64,000 nucleotides of DNA from Aliamphritea ceti (lineage in GTDB: Bacteria; Pseudomonadota; Gammaproteobacteria; Pseudomonadales; Balneatricaceae): NCBI RefSeq assembly GCF_024347215.1, contig NZ_AP025282.1:4092001-4156000 (forward strand). Direction: 5' to 3'. A program made the position numbers and the translations under genes. The notes under the pieces were generated by a model. It had not been told where the DNA came from. It saw only the letters and a program-made list of their open reading frames with translations, and ran no database searches. Below are positions 14,122 to 23,018 of this stretch, in pieces; the first letter of the stretch is position 1; each line of letters opens with the position of its first letter.

Positions 14122-16374
14122 TTAAATCACCGGCTCAGCTTCCAGGTTTTGTGCGATCTCAGTTTCAAGCCCAGGAAGTATGAAAGCCTCTGGCAGCGGT
14201 CTGCTATACAGATATCCCTGCGCCTGATCACAGTTTAGCGTCATCAGTAAACTACGCTCTTCTTCTGTTTCGACACCTTCCGCAATCACCGACATCCGCA
14301 AAGCATGCCCCATTTGTAACGATGCTTTAACAATCTGCAAACTGGAATTATCTTTTGTAATTTCACGGATAAAGCCCTGATCCAGTTTAAGCTTATCAAC
14401 TGGCAGGTTCTTCAGATACAGCAGGGATGAAAACCCGGTTCCAAAATCATCAATAGCAAACTGAACGCCCTTCTCATTAAGCGCATGCATAGTATCTTTC
14501 GCTTGCGTGAGATCTCCCATGAATAACGATTCAGTTATCTCAAGTTCAAGGGCGCTTCCAGGCAAGCCACTCCGCTCAAGCGCATTCAGCACCTTATCAA
14601 CAAAGTCAGGTTCAACAAACTGCTTCACAGAAACGTTAACCGCAATCCGCTCAAACTCAACCCCCTGCTTTCTCCATATAACCGCTTGCTTACAAGCCAT
14701 ATCCAACACCTGATCACCCAAGGTGATCATCATGCCTTCTTTCTCAGCTATTTCGACAAAGATATTAGGCGGTATTCGCCCTTTGTCAGGATGATTCCAG
14801 CGTACTAAGGCTTCAAAGCCGCATATTTTACCCGTATCCATCACCAACTGAGGCTGATACTCCAGATAAAGCAATTTATGCTCAAGGGCGTCACGCAACG
14901 CTGTCGCCAACGCCTGTCGCTCGTTCATCTGCGCCGTCATCTCAGCGCAGTAGAACATATACCCACCAGGATTAACTTCCTTAGCGCGATGCAAGGCAAG
15001 ATCAGCACACTCAAGCACCGATACGGTTTCTAAAGCACTTTCATGATTACTGGCAACCCCCACAGAAGTGGTAATCGTCAGGTTTTGATCGCCGTGTGAC
15101 ATTGGCTTACCAACCTCAGCAATCAGTATCTCTACCAAATGCGTCAGTGAAGCCTGATTATTTTCGCCAGGAACGTACACAGCAAACTCATCACCACTAA
15201 TACGGGCAACTTCACACCCCGTTTCCAAACGGCTTTGAATACGCTCAGCAACCCGTTTAAGCATGTAGTCGCCAACCTTATGCCCAAGCGAATCATTAAT
15301 AAGCCGAAATGCATCCAGACCAAGCAATAGCAACGCAAAAGGCTTGTCTTGCCCCGCTTCGGTATTAAGCTCCTGCAACATATCCTTAAAATACTGCCGG
15401 TTTCGCACACCTGTCAGGTCATCATGGAATGCCAGATAACTGACTTCTTCTTCAATCTTCTGACGGGTTTTAACTTCTTTTTTCAGGCTTCTGTTCCACA
15501 AAAACAACCCTGCAAAACCTAACGCCAGTAATAACAGTACTAACCACAAAACGCCCTCCTTGACCTTGCCGATATCAACCCGAAGGCTGTCCTCAGGCTT
15601 CAGCCACTCCTGGCTAAAACGGTCTACCGTTGCAGCCGGAATAGCCGCCAATCCCTTACTTAATAACTGATGCAACATTTGTGCATCAATACCTGTTGCA
15701 AACGCAACACGGTAATCAAACCCGACATCTCCAACAATGCTCAGGTTATTAACACCCTGCTGCAAAGAATACTGATAACCACCTGATGGATAAGCACCTA
15801 CACCCGCCACCTCTCCAGTCACCAGTAAATCGAATGACTTCTTGATATCTTTGGTTTCAACCAGCTCAACCTGGGGATAATTCTTACGAATATATTCAGC
15901 CAGTGCTGTATCAGCCCGCACAGAAAATTTCATGCCGGCAAAATCAGCCATGCCAGCAGTTTCGAATAACTCTTTACGGGTAAATATTTTATTTGGTAAA
16001 TAAGCATAGCTTGGCGTAAAACGAAGGTACTTCTCACGCTCAGCAGTCTTTGATATACCAAAAATCACATCAATTTCACCGGCACGCATTGCCGACATCA
16101 TCGCGCTATAGGAATCAAATTTAATATAATCGAATGGCGTTTCCAGCTGCGCTTCAATCTCTCTGAGAAAATCGACAGACAGCCCTTCCACTTCGCCATT
16201 ATCGGCCAATACAGTTAAATATGGCGGCACAATAGCCAGACCAATACGTACCGGAGCCTCACGGGCATCCAGCCATGTCTGTTCTTCTGCTGATAAATCA
16301 AGCTTCGCGGCATTTACCCAGGAAACGCACAACAAACCGAATATCACGCAACATACTGACAACAATCTAGCCAC
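14122..16374 (-). CDS. periplasmic solute-binding domain fused to GGDEF and EAL domains
   Basis: The 750-residue protein has a signal peptide (about 1-22), an amino-acid-type solute-binding domain (SBP_bac_3, about 30-265), a membrane segment (about 275-292), GGDEF (about 310-480) and EAL (about 495-735). The GGDEF signature reads SGDEF, and the first metal-binding aspartate is glycine (LLGLDAFRLIND), so cyclase activity is questionable. The EAL motifs are complete (FEALVRW, LEITES, DDFGTGFSSL, KLDQGF, EGVE), supporting phosphodiesterase activity. The binding domain shows it senses a small solute directly, in the manner of BvgS-type Venus-flytrap sensors. It starts 74 bp after the hydrolase gene and may be cotranscribed. 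Confidence 0.9.
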   Translation of the reverse strand: MARLLSVCCVIFGLLCVSWVNAAKLDLSAEEQTWLDAREAPVRIGLAIVPPYLTVLADNGEVEGLSVDFLREIEAQLETPFDYIKFDSYSAMMSAMRAGEIDVIFGISKTAEREKYLRFTPSYAYLPNKIFTRKELFETAGMADFAGMKFSVRADTALAEYIRKNYPQVELVETKDIKKSFDLLVTGEVAGVGAYPSGGYQYSLQQGVNNLSIVGDVGFDYRVAFATGIDAQMLHQLLSKGLAAIPAATVDRFSQEWLKPEDSLRVDIGKVKEGVLWLVLLLLALGFAGLFLWNRSLKKEVKTRQKIEEEVSYLAFHDDLTGVRNRQYFKDMLQELNTEAGQDKPFALLLLGLDAFRLINDSLGHKVGDYMLKRVAERIQSRLETGCEVARISGDEFAVYVPGENNQASLTHLVEILIAEVGKPMSHGDQNLTITTSVGVASNHESALETVSVLECADLALHRAKEVNPGGYMFYCAEMTAQMNERQALATALRDALEHKLLYLEYQPQLVMDTGKICGFEALVRWNHPDKGRIPPNIFVEIAEKEGMMITLGDQVLDMACKQAVIWRKQGVEFERIAVNVSVKQFVEPDFVDKVLNALERSGLPGSALELEITESLFMGDLTQAKDTMHALNEKGVQFAIDDFGTGFSSLLYLKNLPVDKLKLDQGFIREITKDNSSLQIVKASLQMGHALRMSVIAEGVETEEERSLLMTLNCDQAQGYLYSRPLPEAFILPGLETEIAQNLEAEPVI

Positions 16375-16448
16375 AGCAACTCCCGGCTAACTACATGATT
16401 CAATTAAAATAAACCAAAAGACTGTACTCTGAGGAAAGGCTCTCTCGC

Positions 16449-17345
16449 TTACAAGACCTTTCTCAGCCACTCAGCCACAATACCTGTCAGTTTGAGAGGT
16501 GATTGCAACGGTAGCATATGCCCTTCATTAGGAATAGTTATCATTTCCATATTATGAACAGCCTGTTTCTTAACCCGCTGCGCATAATTCAGAGATAACA
16601 CTGAATCCTCTTCCCCTTGTATGAGCAACATATCAAAAGAATAACGCTCTCTCATCACACCCGCTTTGTGTCGAAACAAGCCCGCCAACGTTCGTAACGG
16701 ATACTCCATCACCAACAAAGGATCATTCTGCAATAACTCAGCCGCAGGGTGGCCACTGATTAACTGACGAAAATCCAATACAGTTTGTAAAGGTACTCGC
16801 CAGTCAGGTAACCAAAGCGCACTCCCCCAGGTCCACTGCCATCCCAGAAAGTGCCACCAGTCCGGCGCTTCTTCGGTCACCAGCAAAGTTTGACAAACAA
16901 CTGCCTGAAATCTTGAATCATACTCAGCAACAGCAAGTGCCAGCATCGCACCAATAGAATGCCCGAAGGAAACCTTAGGGCCGGTAAACTCTGCTTCCAG
17001 TTCGTCTAATACCTGAGAGGTAATTCGCTGAACATCTTCTGGCTGATAAACACCAGGCATACCTGAAGAATAACCATGCCCTGGCGGATCAATACCTACA
17101 AGGTTAACCCCCTGCTCGGCAAGAGAAGCCAATAACTGCGCATATAACTCCACATAGGTACCCAACCCCGGAAAAAACACAACCAGAGGCGCTGCTGAGG
17201 ACTCAGCCCTATACAACTCACAATGAATATCGGAACTTGTTAGCTGAAGGCATTCACGCCGCTGCAAGGCCTGAGTATTACCCAGCGCACAATGCAGCTG
17301 ATTATAGAAGCTACTGTCGCCTGCTCCTGCTTTCATAGATTTCAC
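16449..17345 (-). CDS. alpha/beta hydrolase
   Basis: The 298-residue protein of the alpha/beta hydrolase fold has VVFFPGLGTYVELYAQLL near the oxyanion strand, GIDPPGHGYSSG, the nucleophile elbow GHSIG (about residues 128-132, Ser nucleophile), a late Asp in LLIQGEEDSVL and the catalytic His in IPNEGHMLPL. No signal peptide is visible. Monoglyceride lipase or esterase activity is plausible, but the substrate cannot be assigned. It lies 39 bp downstream of mutM on the same strand. Confidence 0.83.
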   Translation of the reverse strand: MKSMKAGAGDSSFYNQLHCALGNTQALQRRECLQLTSSDIHCELYRAESSAAPLVVFFPGLGTYVELYAQLLASLAEQGVNLVGIDPPGHGYSSGMPGVYQPEDVQRITSQVLDELEAEFTGPKVSFGHSIGAMLALAVAEYDSRFQAVVCQTLLVTEEAPDWWHFLGWQWTWGSALWLPDWRVPLQTVLDFRQLISGHPAAELLQNDPLLVMEYPLRTLAGLFRHKAGVMRERYSFDMLLIQGEEDSVLSLNYAQRVKKQAVHNMEMITIPNEGHMLPLQSPLKLTGIVAEWLRKVL

Positions 17346-17384
17346 CTACTCTGAAGCAAACAACTTAAACGCAACAACACCCGA

Positions 17385-18197
17385 CTAACGCTGACAGTTC
17401 GGGCAAAATACCGTACTACGCTGACCTAAACGAATTTCAGTTAAAGGTGCATCACAGCGTAGACAGGCTTCGCCACCGCGCCCATACACCGACAACTCCT
17501 GTTTAAAATAACCTGGCTTACCGTCACCGCCAACGAAGTCTTTCAGGGTCGTCCCTCCCTGCTCAATTGCAGCAGCGAGAATACGCTTGATTTCAATAAC
17601 CAGCTTCTCAATACGCTGTCGGGAAATACGGCCAGCAGCTCTCTTGGGATGAATACCTGCAGCAAACAAGGCTTCGTTCGCATAAATATTACCCACACCA
17701 ACCACTACATTCGAATTCATAACCAGCTGCTTGATCGCTACCTTACGTCCGGTACATGCAGCCTGTAAATGATCCGCATCAAAGGCATCGCTTAAAGGCT
17801 CAGGACCAAGCTTAATAAGCAATTCATGCTGCTCACCTTTCGCCTGCCAGAGGAGAGAACCAAAACGCCGTGGATCAGTAAGCCTCAAGGCCATACCATT
17901 CTGAAGTACCAGATCAACATGGTCATGATATGCTGGCGGCTGATCTGCAGACACCATATACAGACTACCGGACATACCTAAATGATACATAGCGGCCCCC
18001 TGATCAGTATTCAGTAATAAGTATTTACCACGTCGCTGAATCGACTCGATTACTTTGCCTTTCAGCCACTCTGGCAAACCGGCAGGTACCGGCCAGCGTA
18101 GCTTTGGCTGCCTGACTATCAGTTGCTCGACACTCTGCCCAACTATATGAGGTTCAATGCCTCTGCGTGTCGTTTCTACCTCTGGCAATTCCGGCAT
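17385..18197 (-). CDS. mutM: formamidopyrimidine-DNA glycosylase MutM (Fpg)
   Basis: This 270-residue bifunctional repair enzyme removes 8-oxoguanine and formamidopyrimidines and cleaves the abasic site. The N-terminus MPELPEVETTRRGIEPHI carries the catalytic Pro2 and Glu3. The helix-two-turn-helix region includes NSNVVVGVGNIYANE. A zinc finger closes the protein (CLRCDAPL ... CPNCQR, four cysteines). It lies downstream of rpmG beyond a terminator, so it may have its own promoter or depend on read-through. Confidence 0.97.
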   Translation of the reverse strand: MPELPEVETTRRGIEPHIVGQSVEQLIVRQPKLRWPVPAGLPEWLKGKVIESIQRRGKYLLLNTDQGAAMYHLGMSGSLYMVSADQPPAYHDHVDLVLQNGMALRLTDPRRFGSLLWQAKGEQHELLIKLGPEPLSDAFDADHLQAACTGRKVAIKQLVMNSNVVVGVGNIYANEALFAAGIHPKRAAGRISRQRIEKLVIEIKRILAAAIEQGGTTLKDFVGGDGKPGYFKQELSVYGRGGEACLRCDAPLTEIRLGQRSTVFCPNCQR

Positions 18198-18272
18198 GAC
18201 ATCATCCTAATTAACAATAAATGCGTAGCTCAACTCTACTATATCCATCATTCAAGACACGAACGACAGACG

Positions 18273-18302
18273 AAAAAAAACCCGGACAAGCCGGGTTTTT
18301 TT
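18273..18302. terminator. bidirectional-looking terminator after rpmG
   Basis: Eight A, stem CCCGG-ACAAG-CCGGG, seven T. It can act on the minus strand after rpmBG. Confidence 0.92.
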
Positions 18303-18317
18303 ATTCAAACTAAGATA

Positions 18318-18473
18318 TTACTTAATCTTAGCTTCTTTATACATTACGTGCTGACGAACAACTGGATCGTACTTCTTCATTTCCAGCTTATCTGGAGTAG
18401 TACGCTTGTTCTTAGTAGTAGTGTAGAAGTGACCAGTTTTAGCAGATGAAACCATCTTAATCTTATCGCGCAT
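18318..18473 (-). CDS. rpmG: 50S ribosomal protein L33
   Basis: This 51-residue basic protein is found by translating the minus strand from the ATG at 18471-18473 to the TAA at 18318-18320. MRDKIRLVSSAKTGHFYTTT and the C-terminal YDPVVRQHVMYKEAKIK are typical of L33 of the large subunit. The zinc-ribbon cysteines found in some L33 proteins are absent, so this is the zinc-independent form. It lies 11 bp downstream of rpmB, forming the usual rpmB-rpmG operon. Confidence 0.97.
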   Translation of the reverse strand: MRDKIKMVSSAKTGHFYTTTKNKRTTPDKLEMKKYDPVVRQHVMYKEAKIK

Positions 18474-18484
18474 GAGACTGCTCC

Positions 18485-18721
18485 TTAAACCTTGATGCCG
18501 TTCTTACGAACGTCTACCAGCACAGCATCGATACCTTTCTTATCGATGATACGCATACCTTTAGAAGAAACGCGCAGACGTACAAACTTCTGCTCGCTCT
18601 CAACCCAGAAACGGTGCCAATGCAGGTTTGGCAGGAAACGACGACGGGTTCTGTTCAGTGCGTGGGAAACATTGTTTCCTGTTACAGGACGCTTACCTGT
18701 AACCATGCAAACTCGAGACAT
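18485..18721 (-). CDS. rpmB: 50S ribosomal protein L28
   Basis: The 78-residue basic protein begins MSRVCMVTGKRPVTGNNVSH and contains RRRFLPNLHWHRFW, both characteristic of L28. It is the first gene of rpmB-rpmG. The upstream region on the minus strand has a TAAAATGCGCGC segment that looks like a -10 with a GC-rich discriminator, as expected for ribosomal protein genes. Confidence 0.97.
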   Translation of the reverse strand: MSRVCMVTGKRPVTGNNVSHALNRTRRRFLPNLHWHRFWVESEQKFVRLRVSSKGMRIIDKKGIDAVLVDVRKNGIKV

Positions 18722-18907
18722 GTTAAATACCTTTTTCTAAAATAATTGCCTTCTCAGGCAGTCAATCCCTATCCGATACTTATCAACCAGTGAAAACTTA
18801 CTGGCTTCAGGCGGAGCGTCTATACAAGACTAAATCCCATACCATGGATAGAAGAGCGCGCATTTTACAGAAAATAAAATTTATAAGCCATAGCAATCTG
18901 TATTTTT

Positions 18908-19603
18908 TTACTCTCCGGCGCATTCAGGCAACAACATCCCCCGCTCCGCCATCGAAACAGCCTCTGCGCCGCCAATCACGATATGATCCAGCAAACGGAC
19001 ATCCACCAGCGACAATGCCTGTTGTAAATGCTTTGTGATAGCCACATCCGCATGACTGGGCTCCGCCACACCTGACGGATGGTTATGACAGATAATAAGC
19101 GCGGCAGCGTTATGCTTCAGAACTAGCTTCACGACTTCCCGGGGATGCACACTGGCACTACTGATCGTTCCGAAAAATAACTCTTTAAAGCAGATCACCC
19201 GATGCTGACTATCAAGCAATAAACCAGCAAACACTTCCTGAGAATAATACCTCAGCTGATTAGTCAGATAGTTCTTCACTGCCTGAGGACAGTCCAATAC
19301 TGAAGTTCGCTCCAGCGCCTCTCCCTGGATACGCAGACTTATCTGCAAGGCAGCCTGTAACTGAACATATTTAGCTTTACCAACGCCTTTTATCCGACAC
19401 AAATCTTTCTCAGGTGCCGTTGCTACACCCGTTAAACTGTTAAACTCACTGAGTAGTTCACGGGCCATATCCACAGCACTGCTGCCAACAATGCCGGTAC
19501 GCAAAAAAATTGCTAACAACTCAGCATCAGAAAGTGCCGCTGCACCACGAACCAATAGTTTTTCCCGCGGGCGCTCCTGCGCCGGCCAGTCTGTAATCGC
19601 CAT
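18908..19603 (-). CDS. radC: RadC family JAB-domain protein (UPF0758)
   Basis: The 231-residue protein begins MAITDWPAQERPREKLLVRG, the conserved family start. An upstream in-frame ATG at 19627 exists, but GGGAG sits 7 nt before the ATG at 19603, so the shorter form is preferred. It has an N-terminal helix-hairpin-helix region (IKGVGKAKYVQLQAA) and a C-terminal JAMM metal-protease-like motif (HNHPSGVAEPSHAD). It was once linked to DNA repair, but the actual function is unsettled. It is divergent from coaBC, as in Pseudomonas. Confidence 0.93.
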   Translation of the reverse strand: MAITDWPAQERPREKLLVRGAAALSDAELLAIFLRTGIVGSSAVDMARELLSEFNSLTGVATAPEKDLCRIKGVGKAKYVQLQAALQISLRIQGEALERTSVLDCPQAVKNYLTNQLRYYSQEVFAGLLLDSQHRVICFKELFFGTISSASVHPREVVKLVLKHNAAALIICHNHPSGVAEPSHADVAITKHLQQALSLVDVRLLDHIVIGGAEAVSMAERGMLLPECAGE

Positions 19604-19829
19604 CCCTGCTCTCCCGTTTATAAACATCCCTGTAATATCTGCCCATAACCAACCGATCCAGCAGATACAAATAACACTCAGGAAATAATACCTTAATTAG
19701 CAGACCCGCCCAAACCAACAACCATTCACACCTCAGATGTATTTATTGCACCTGCAATAAATGGTATCTTTGTCGGCCTTTTCAGACACAGTCTGCTTCT
19801 ATCTCAAGTAATGGTGGTCGTTCAAGGGT

Positions 19830-21032
19830 ATGCATAGACTCACTAACCGACAAATAGTTTTAGGTATTACCGGCGGTATTGCGGCCTATAAAAGTGCCGA
19901 ACTTACCCGGATTCTGAAGACTCACGGCGCCGATGTCAGAATCGTTATGACACCTGCTGCCTGTGAATTCATTACTCCGCTAACACTGCAGGCATTATCA
20001 GGACATGCGGTTCATCAGCACCTTCTTGATCCTGAAGCTGAAGCTGGCATGGGACATATTGAACTGGCCAAATGGGCCGACATGATCCTGATAGCCCCCG
20101 CTAGCGCAGACTTTATGGCCCGCCTCAACAGCGGCATGGGTAATGATTTACTCAGCACAGTATGCCTGGCCAGCGAAGCACCTGTTGTGCTCGCTCCTGC
20201 CATGAACCAGGCAATGTGGCGCGATGTTCAAACCCAGCAAAATGCCACTGACTTAAACGCCAAAGGTATTCATTTACTAGGGCCCGGCACTGGAGATCAG
20301 GCCTGCGGCGATAATGGCCCTGGCCGTATGCTCGAGCCTCTGGACATTGCAACTCAGGCGGCCGCCATGTTTGAGCAAGGGTCATTATCCGGTAAACGGG
20401 TTTTCATTACCGCAGGACCAACCCGGGAAGCTCTGGATCCGGTACGTTACATCAGTAATCACAGCTCGGGAAAAATGGGCTATGCCCTGGCAGCAGCAGC
20501 AGCCGATGCCGGCGCCCGGGTAACACTGATCAGTGGACCTGTTAACCTGGAAGCTCCTGCGCGTTGCGAAAGAGTTCAGATAGAAAGTGCTCAGCAAATG
20601 CTTGAAGCATCATTAGCCGATGTGAATGACTGTGATATTTTTATCGCAGCAGCAGCAGTAGCAGATTATCGCCCGGTCTCTGTCGCCGAACATAAGATGA
20701 AAAAGGGCAAAGAAGAGCTGATGGAGCTGCATCTGGTAAAAAATCCGGATATCGTTGCCACGATTGCCAATCAGCGAAACAATCCTTTTTGTGTTGGCTT
20801 CGCAGCAGAAACACAGGATGTTATTGCCTATGCTCAGGGCAAACTTGAACGTAAAAACCTAGACCTGATCATCGCCAATGATGTTTCCCGCAGCGATATC
20901 GGTTTTAACAGTGACGACAACGCAGTCACTGTTATCAGCAAAACATCTGTAACACCATTGCCACAAACCAGTAAGCGCCTGCTGGCTAAACAACTGATCA
21001 ACCTCATTGCCGACGAATACACCAGGAAGTAA
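19830..21032 (+). CDS. coaBC: bifunctional CoaBC (phosphopantothenoylcysteine decarboxylase/synthetase)
   Basis: This 400-residue enzyme catalyses two consecutive steps of coenzyme A synthesis. The N-terminal flavoprotein domain (about 1-190) has GITGGIAAYKSAEL, the active-site His region GHIELAKWAD, the PAS motif IAPASADF and the substrate-clamp Cys in DQACGDNGPGRM. The C-terminal synthetase domain (about 190-400) starts at VFITAGPTREALDPVRYISN and includes the KMKK loop. It begins the rightward run coaBC-dut-algC-argB-slmA, with dut 6 bp downstream. Confidence 0.97.
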   Translation: MHRLTNRQIVLGITGGIAAYKSAELTRILKTHGADVRIVMTPAACEFITPLTLQALSGHAVHQHLLDPEAEAGMGHIELAKWADMILIAPASADFMARLNSGMGNDLLSTVCLASEAPVVLAPAMNQAMWRDVQTQQNATDLNAKGIHLLGPGTGDQACGDNGPGRMLEPLDIATQAAAMFEQGSLSGKRVFITAGPTREALDPVRYISNHSSGKMGYALAAAAADAGARVTLISGPVNLEAPARCERVQIESAQQMLEASLADVNDCDIFIAAAAVADYRPVSVAEHKMKKGKEELMELHLVKNPDIVATIANQRNNPFCVGFAAETQDVIAYAQGKLERKNLDLIIANDVSRSDIGFNSDDNAVTVISKTSVTPLPQTSKRLLAKQLINLIADEYTRK

Positions 21033-21038
21033 ATCATT

Positions 21039-21506
21039 ATGAGCATCCAGAAGCAGTCTTTGCAGGCTAAAATTCTCGATTCACGTATCGGCAACGAATT
21101 CCCCCTGCCCAGTTATGCAACCGAAGGTTCTGCCGGGCTTGATCTGCGTGCCTGCATTGATCAGTCTGTAACACTTTCACCCGGTGAAACGCAATTACTG
21201 CCAACCGGACTGGCAATTCACGTTGCCGATCCTAATTTATGTGCAATGCTTCTGCCCCGTTCAGGCCTCGGCCATAAACACGGCATAGTACTGGGCAACC
21301 TGGTAGGCCTTATTGATTCGGATTATCAGGGACAACTGATGGTCTCATGCTGGAACCGCAGTAATAGCTCATTCACTGTCGAACCCGGTGAACGCATCGC
21401 GCAAATGGTACTGGTACCAGTAGTACAGGCTGACTTCGAAATTGTTGATGAATTCAACGACAGTGACCGCGGGGAAGGCGGTTTCGGCTCATCCGGCCGA
21501 CATTGA
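21039..21506 (+). CDS. dut: dUTP diphosphatase
   Basis: This 155-residue homotrimeric dUTPase hydrolyses dUTP to dUMP, keeping uracil out of DNA and feeding dTMP synthesis. All five family motifs are visible: AGLDLRA, PRSGLGHKHGIVLGN, GLIDSDYQGQL, RIAQMVLVPV and the C-terminal RGEGGFGSSGRH that closes over the active site. It lies between coaBC and algC as in Pseudomonas and E. coli relatives. Confidence 0.97.
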   Translation: MSIQKQSLQAKILDSRIGNEFPLPSYATEGSAGLDLRACIDQSVTLSPGETQLLPTGLAIHVADPNLCAMLLPRSGLGHKHGIVLGNLVGLIDSDYQGQLMVSCWNRSNSSFTVEPGERIAQMVLVPVVQADFEIVDEFNDSDRGEGGFGSSGRH

Positions 21507-21542
21507 TAGCTATTCAGGGACAGACAGGACAACAGTAACAAT

Positions 21543-23018
21543 ATGCCACTACCTCTCGACACACCAGGCATCGATCCGAATATATTTCGCGCCTACGACA
21601 TTCGCGGTATTTTCGGCCAGACGCTAAGCGAAGCCTGCGCTGAAAAAATCGGCCAGGCAATTGCCAGCGAAGCCAGAGAACGACACATAGCGACCCTTGC
21701 CGTCGGCTATGATGGTCGCTTATCCAGCCCAGCGCTAAATAATGCTTTGATAAAGGGCATCACTAAAACAGGTGTAAACGTCGTCAGTATTGGCATGGTA
21801 CCAACACCCGGACTGTATTTTGCAACCGTACTATTTGGCACGGGCTCCGGCATAATGATCACCGGTAGCCATAACCCAACTGACTATAACGGCTTCAAAG
21901 TAATGCTTGGCGGCGAAACCCTGGCAGACGCAGCAATTCAGCAACTTCACCAACGCATCCTCAATGAGGATCTTCACGCTGATCCGTTGCCCGGTAATAT
22001 TCGCCACCAGGACGTACAAGCTGACTATATCGCCCGTATTTCCGAACAACGTACCCTGGATACAAAAAACACACCGTTAAAAGTCGTTATTGATTGCGGT
22101 AACGGTGTCGCCGGGCCCTGGGTACTGGCATTAATGGAATATATGGGGTGCGAAGTTATCCCATTATTCTGCGATGTTGATGGTAACTTTCCAAACCACC
22201 ACCCGGATCCTGAGCATGCAGATAACTTGCAGGACCTGATCCGCAGCGTGACTGAATCCGGAGCAGATATAGGCCTGGCATTCGATGGTGATGGTGACCG
22301 GCTTGGCGTTGTGGATAACCTGGGGCAAATTCGCAACACCGACGAACTGCTCTGCCTGTTTGCGCTGGAAATTCTCAAGCAGCATCCAGGTGGCGAAGTG
22401 GTTCACGACGTAAAATGCTCACTTAATCTGCGTCGTTTAGTCGAAAACAACGGCGGCATAGCAACTATGTGGCGCTGCGGACATTCAATGATCAAAGGCC
22501 GCATGAAAAAGACCGGAGCAGCTTTTGGTGGTGAATTCACCGGCCATCTGTTTTTTGCCGAAGACTGGTATGGTTTCGATGACGGTTTATATACTGCAGT
22601 CCGCTTGCTGGAACTGCTCATTCAGGCAAAAAACCAGCAACAGACCGCCAGCAATCTGTTTGACGCCCCTCTGGCTGACTACCCTGCCAGCATTGCTACC
22701 CCCATGATCCACATTAGCAGTACTGAAGACAGCAAGTTTGAGATCATCAGACAACTGCAACAACTGGAATTTAATCATGCCCGGGTCAGCACCATAGACG
22801 GCTTACGGGTGGAGTTTACTGACGGTTGGTTTGGTATCCGCGCATCCAATACCAGCCCGACACTGACACTAAGAGTAGAAGCTGATTCAGCCACTGCTCT
22901 GCAACGTATTTACGCGACAATTTATAGCCATATACAACAACTTGCACCTGAGCTTCAGTTGCCGGAAGAATGGCTGAAAACCCGAACAAACCAAGAGACA
23001 GACCATGCCTTTATCTAG
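21543..23018 (+). CDS. algC: phosphomannomutase/phosphoglucomutase AlgC
   Basis: This 491-residue alpha-D-phosphohexomutase interconverts the 1- and 6-phosphates of mannose and glucose for exopolysaccharide and LPS precursors. Visible sites are the phosphoserine loop ITGSHNPTDYNGFK (about residues 104-117), the metal loop FDGDGDRLG, the sugar-binding loop GGEFTGHLFF and the phosphate-binding loop ASNTSP near the C-terminus. Its 3' end overlaps the argB start by 14 nt, which implies translational coupling. Confidence 0.95.
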   Translation: MPLPLDTPGIDPNIFRAYDIRGIFGQTLSEACAEKIGQAIASEARERHIATLAVGYDGRLSSPALNNALIKGITKTGVNVVSIGMVPTPGLYFATVLFGTGSGIMITGSHNPTDYNGFKVMLGGETLADAAIQQLHQRILNEDLHADPLPGNIRHQDVQADYIARISEQRTLDTKNTPLKVVIDCGNGVAGPWVLALMEYMGCEVIPLFCDVDGNFPNHHPDPEHADNLQDLIRSVTESGADIGLAFDGDGDRLGVVDNLGQIRNTDELLCLFALEILKQHPGGEVVHDVKCSLNLRRLVENNGGIATMWRCGHSMIKGRMKKTGAAFGGEFTGHLFFAEDWYGFDDGLYTAVRLLELLIQAKNQQQTASNLFDAPLADYPASIATPMIHISSTEDSKFEIIRQLQQLEFNHARVSTIDGLRVEFTDGWFGIRASNTSPTLTLRVEADSATALQRIYATIYSHIQQLAPELQLPEEWLKTRTNQETDHAFI

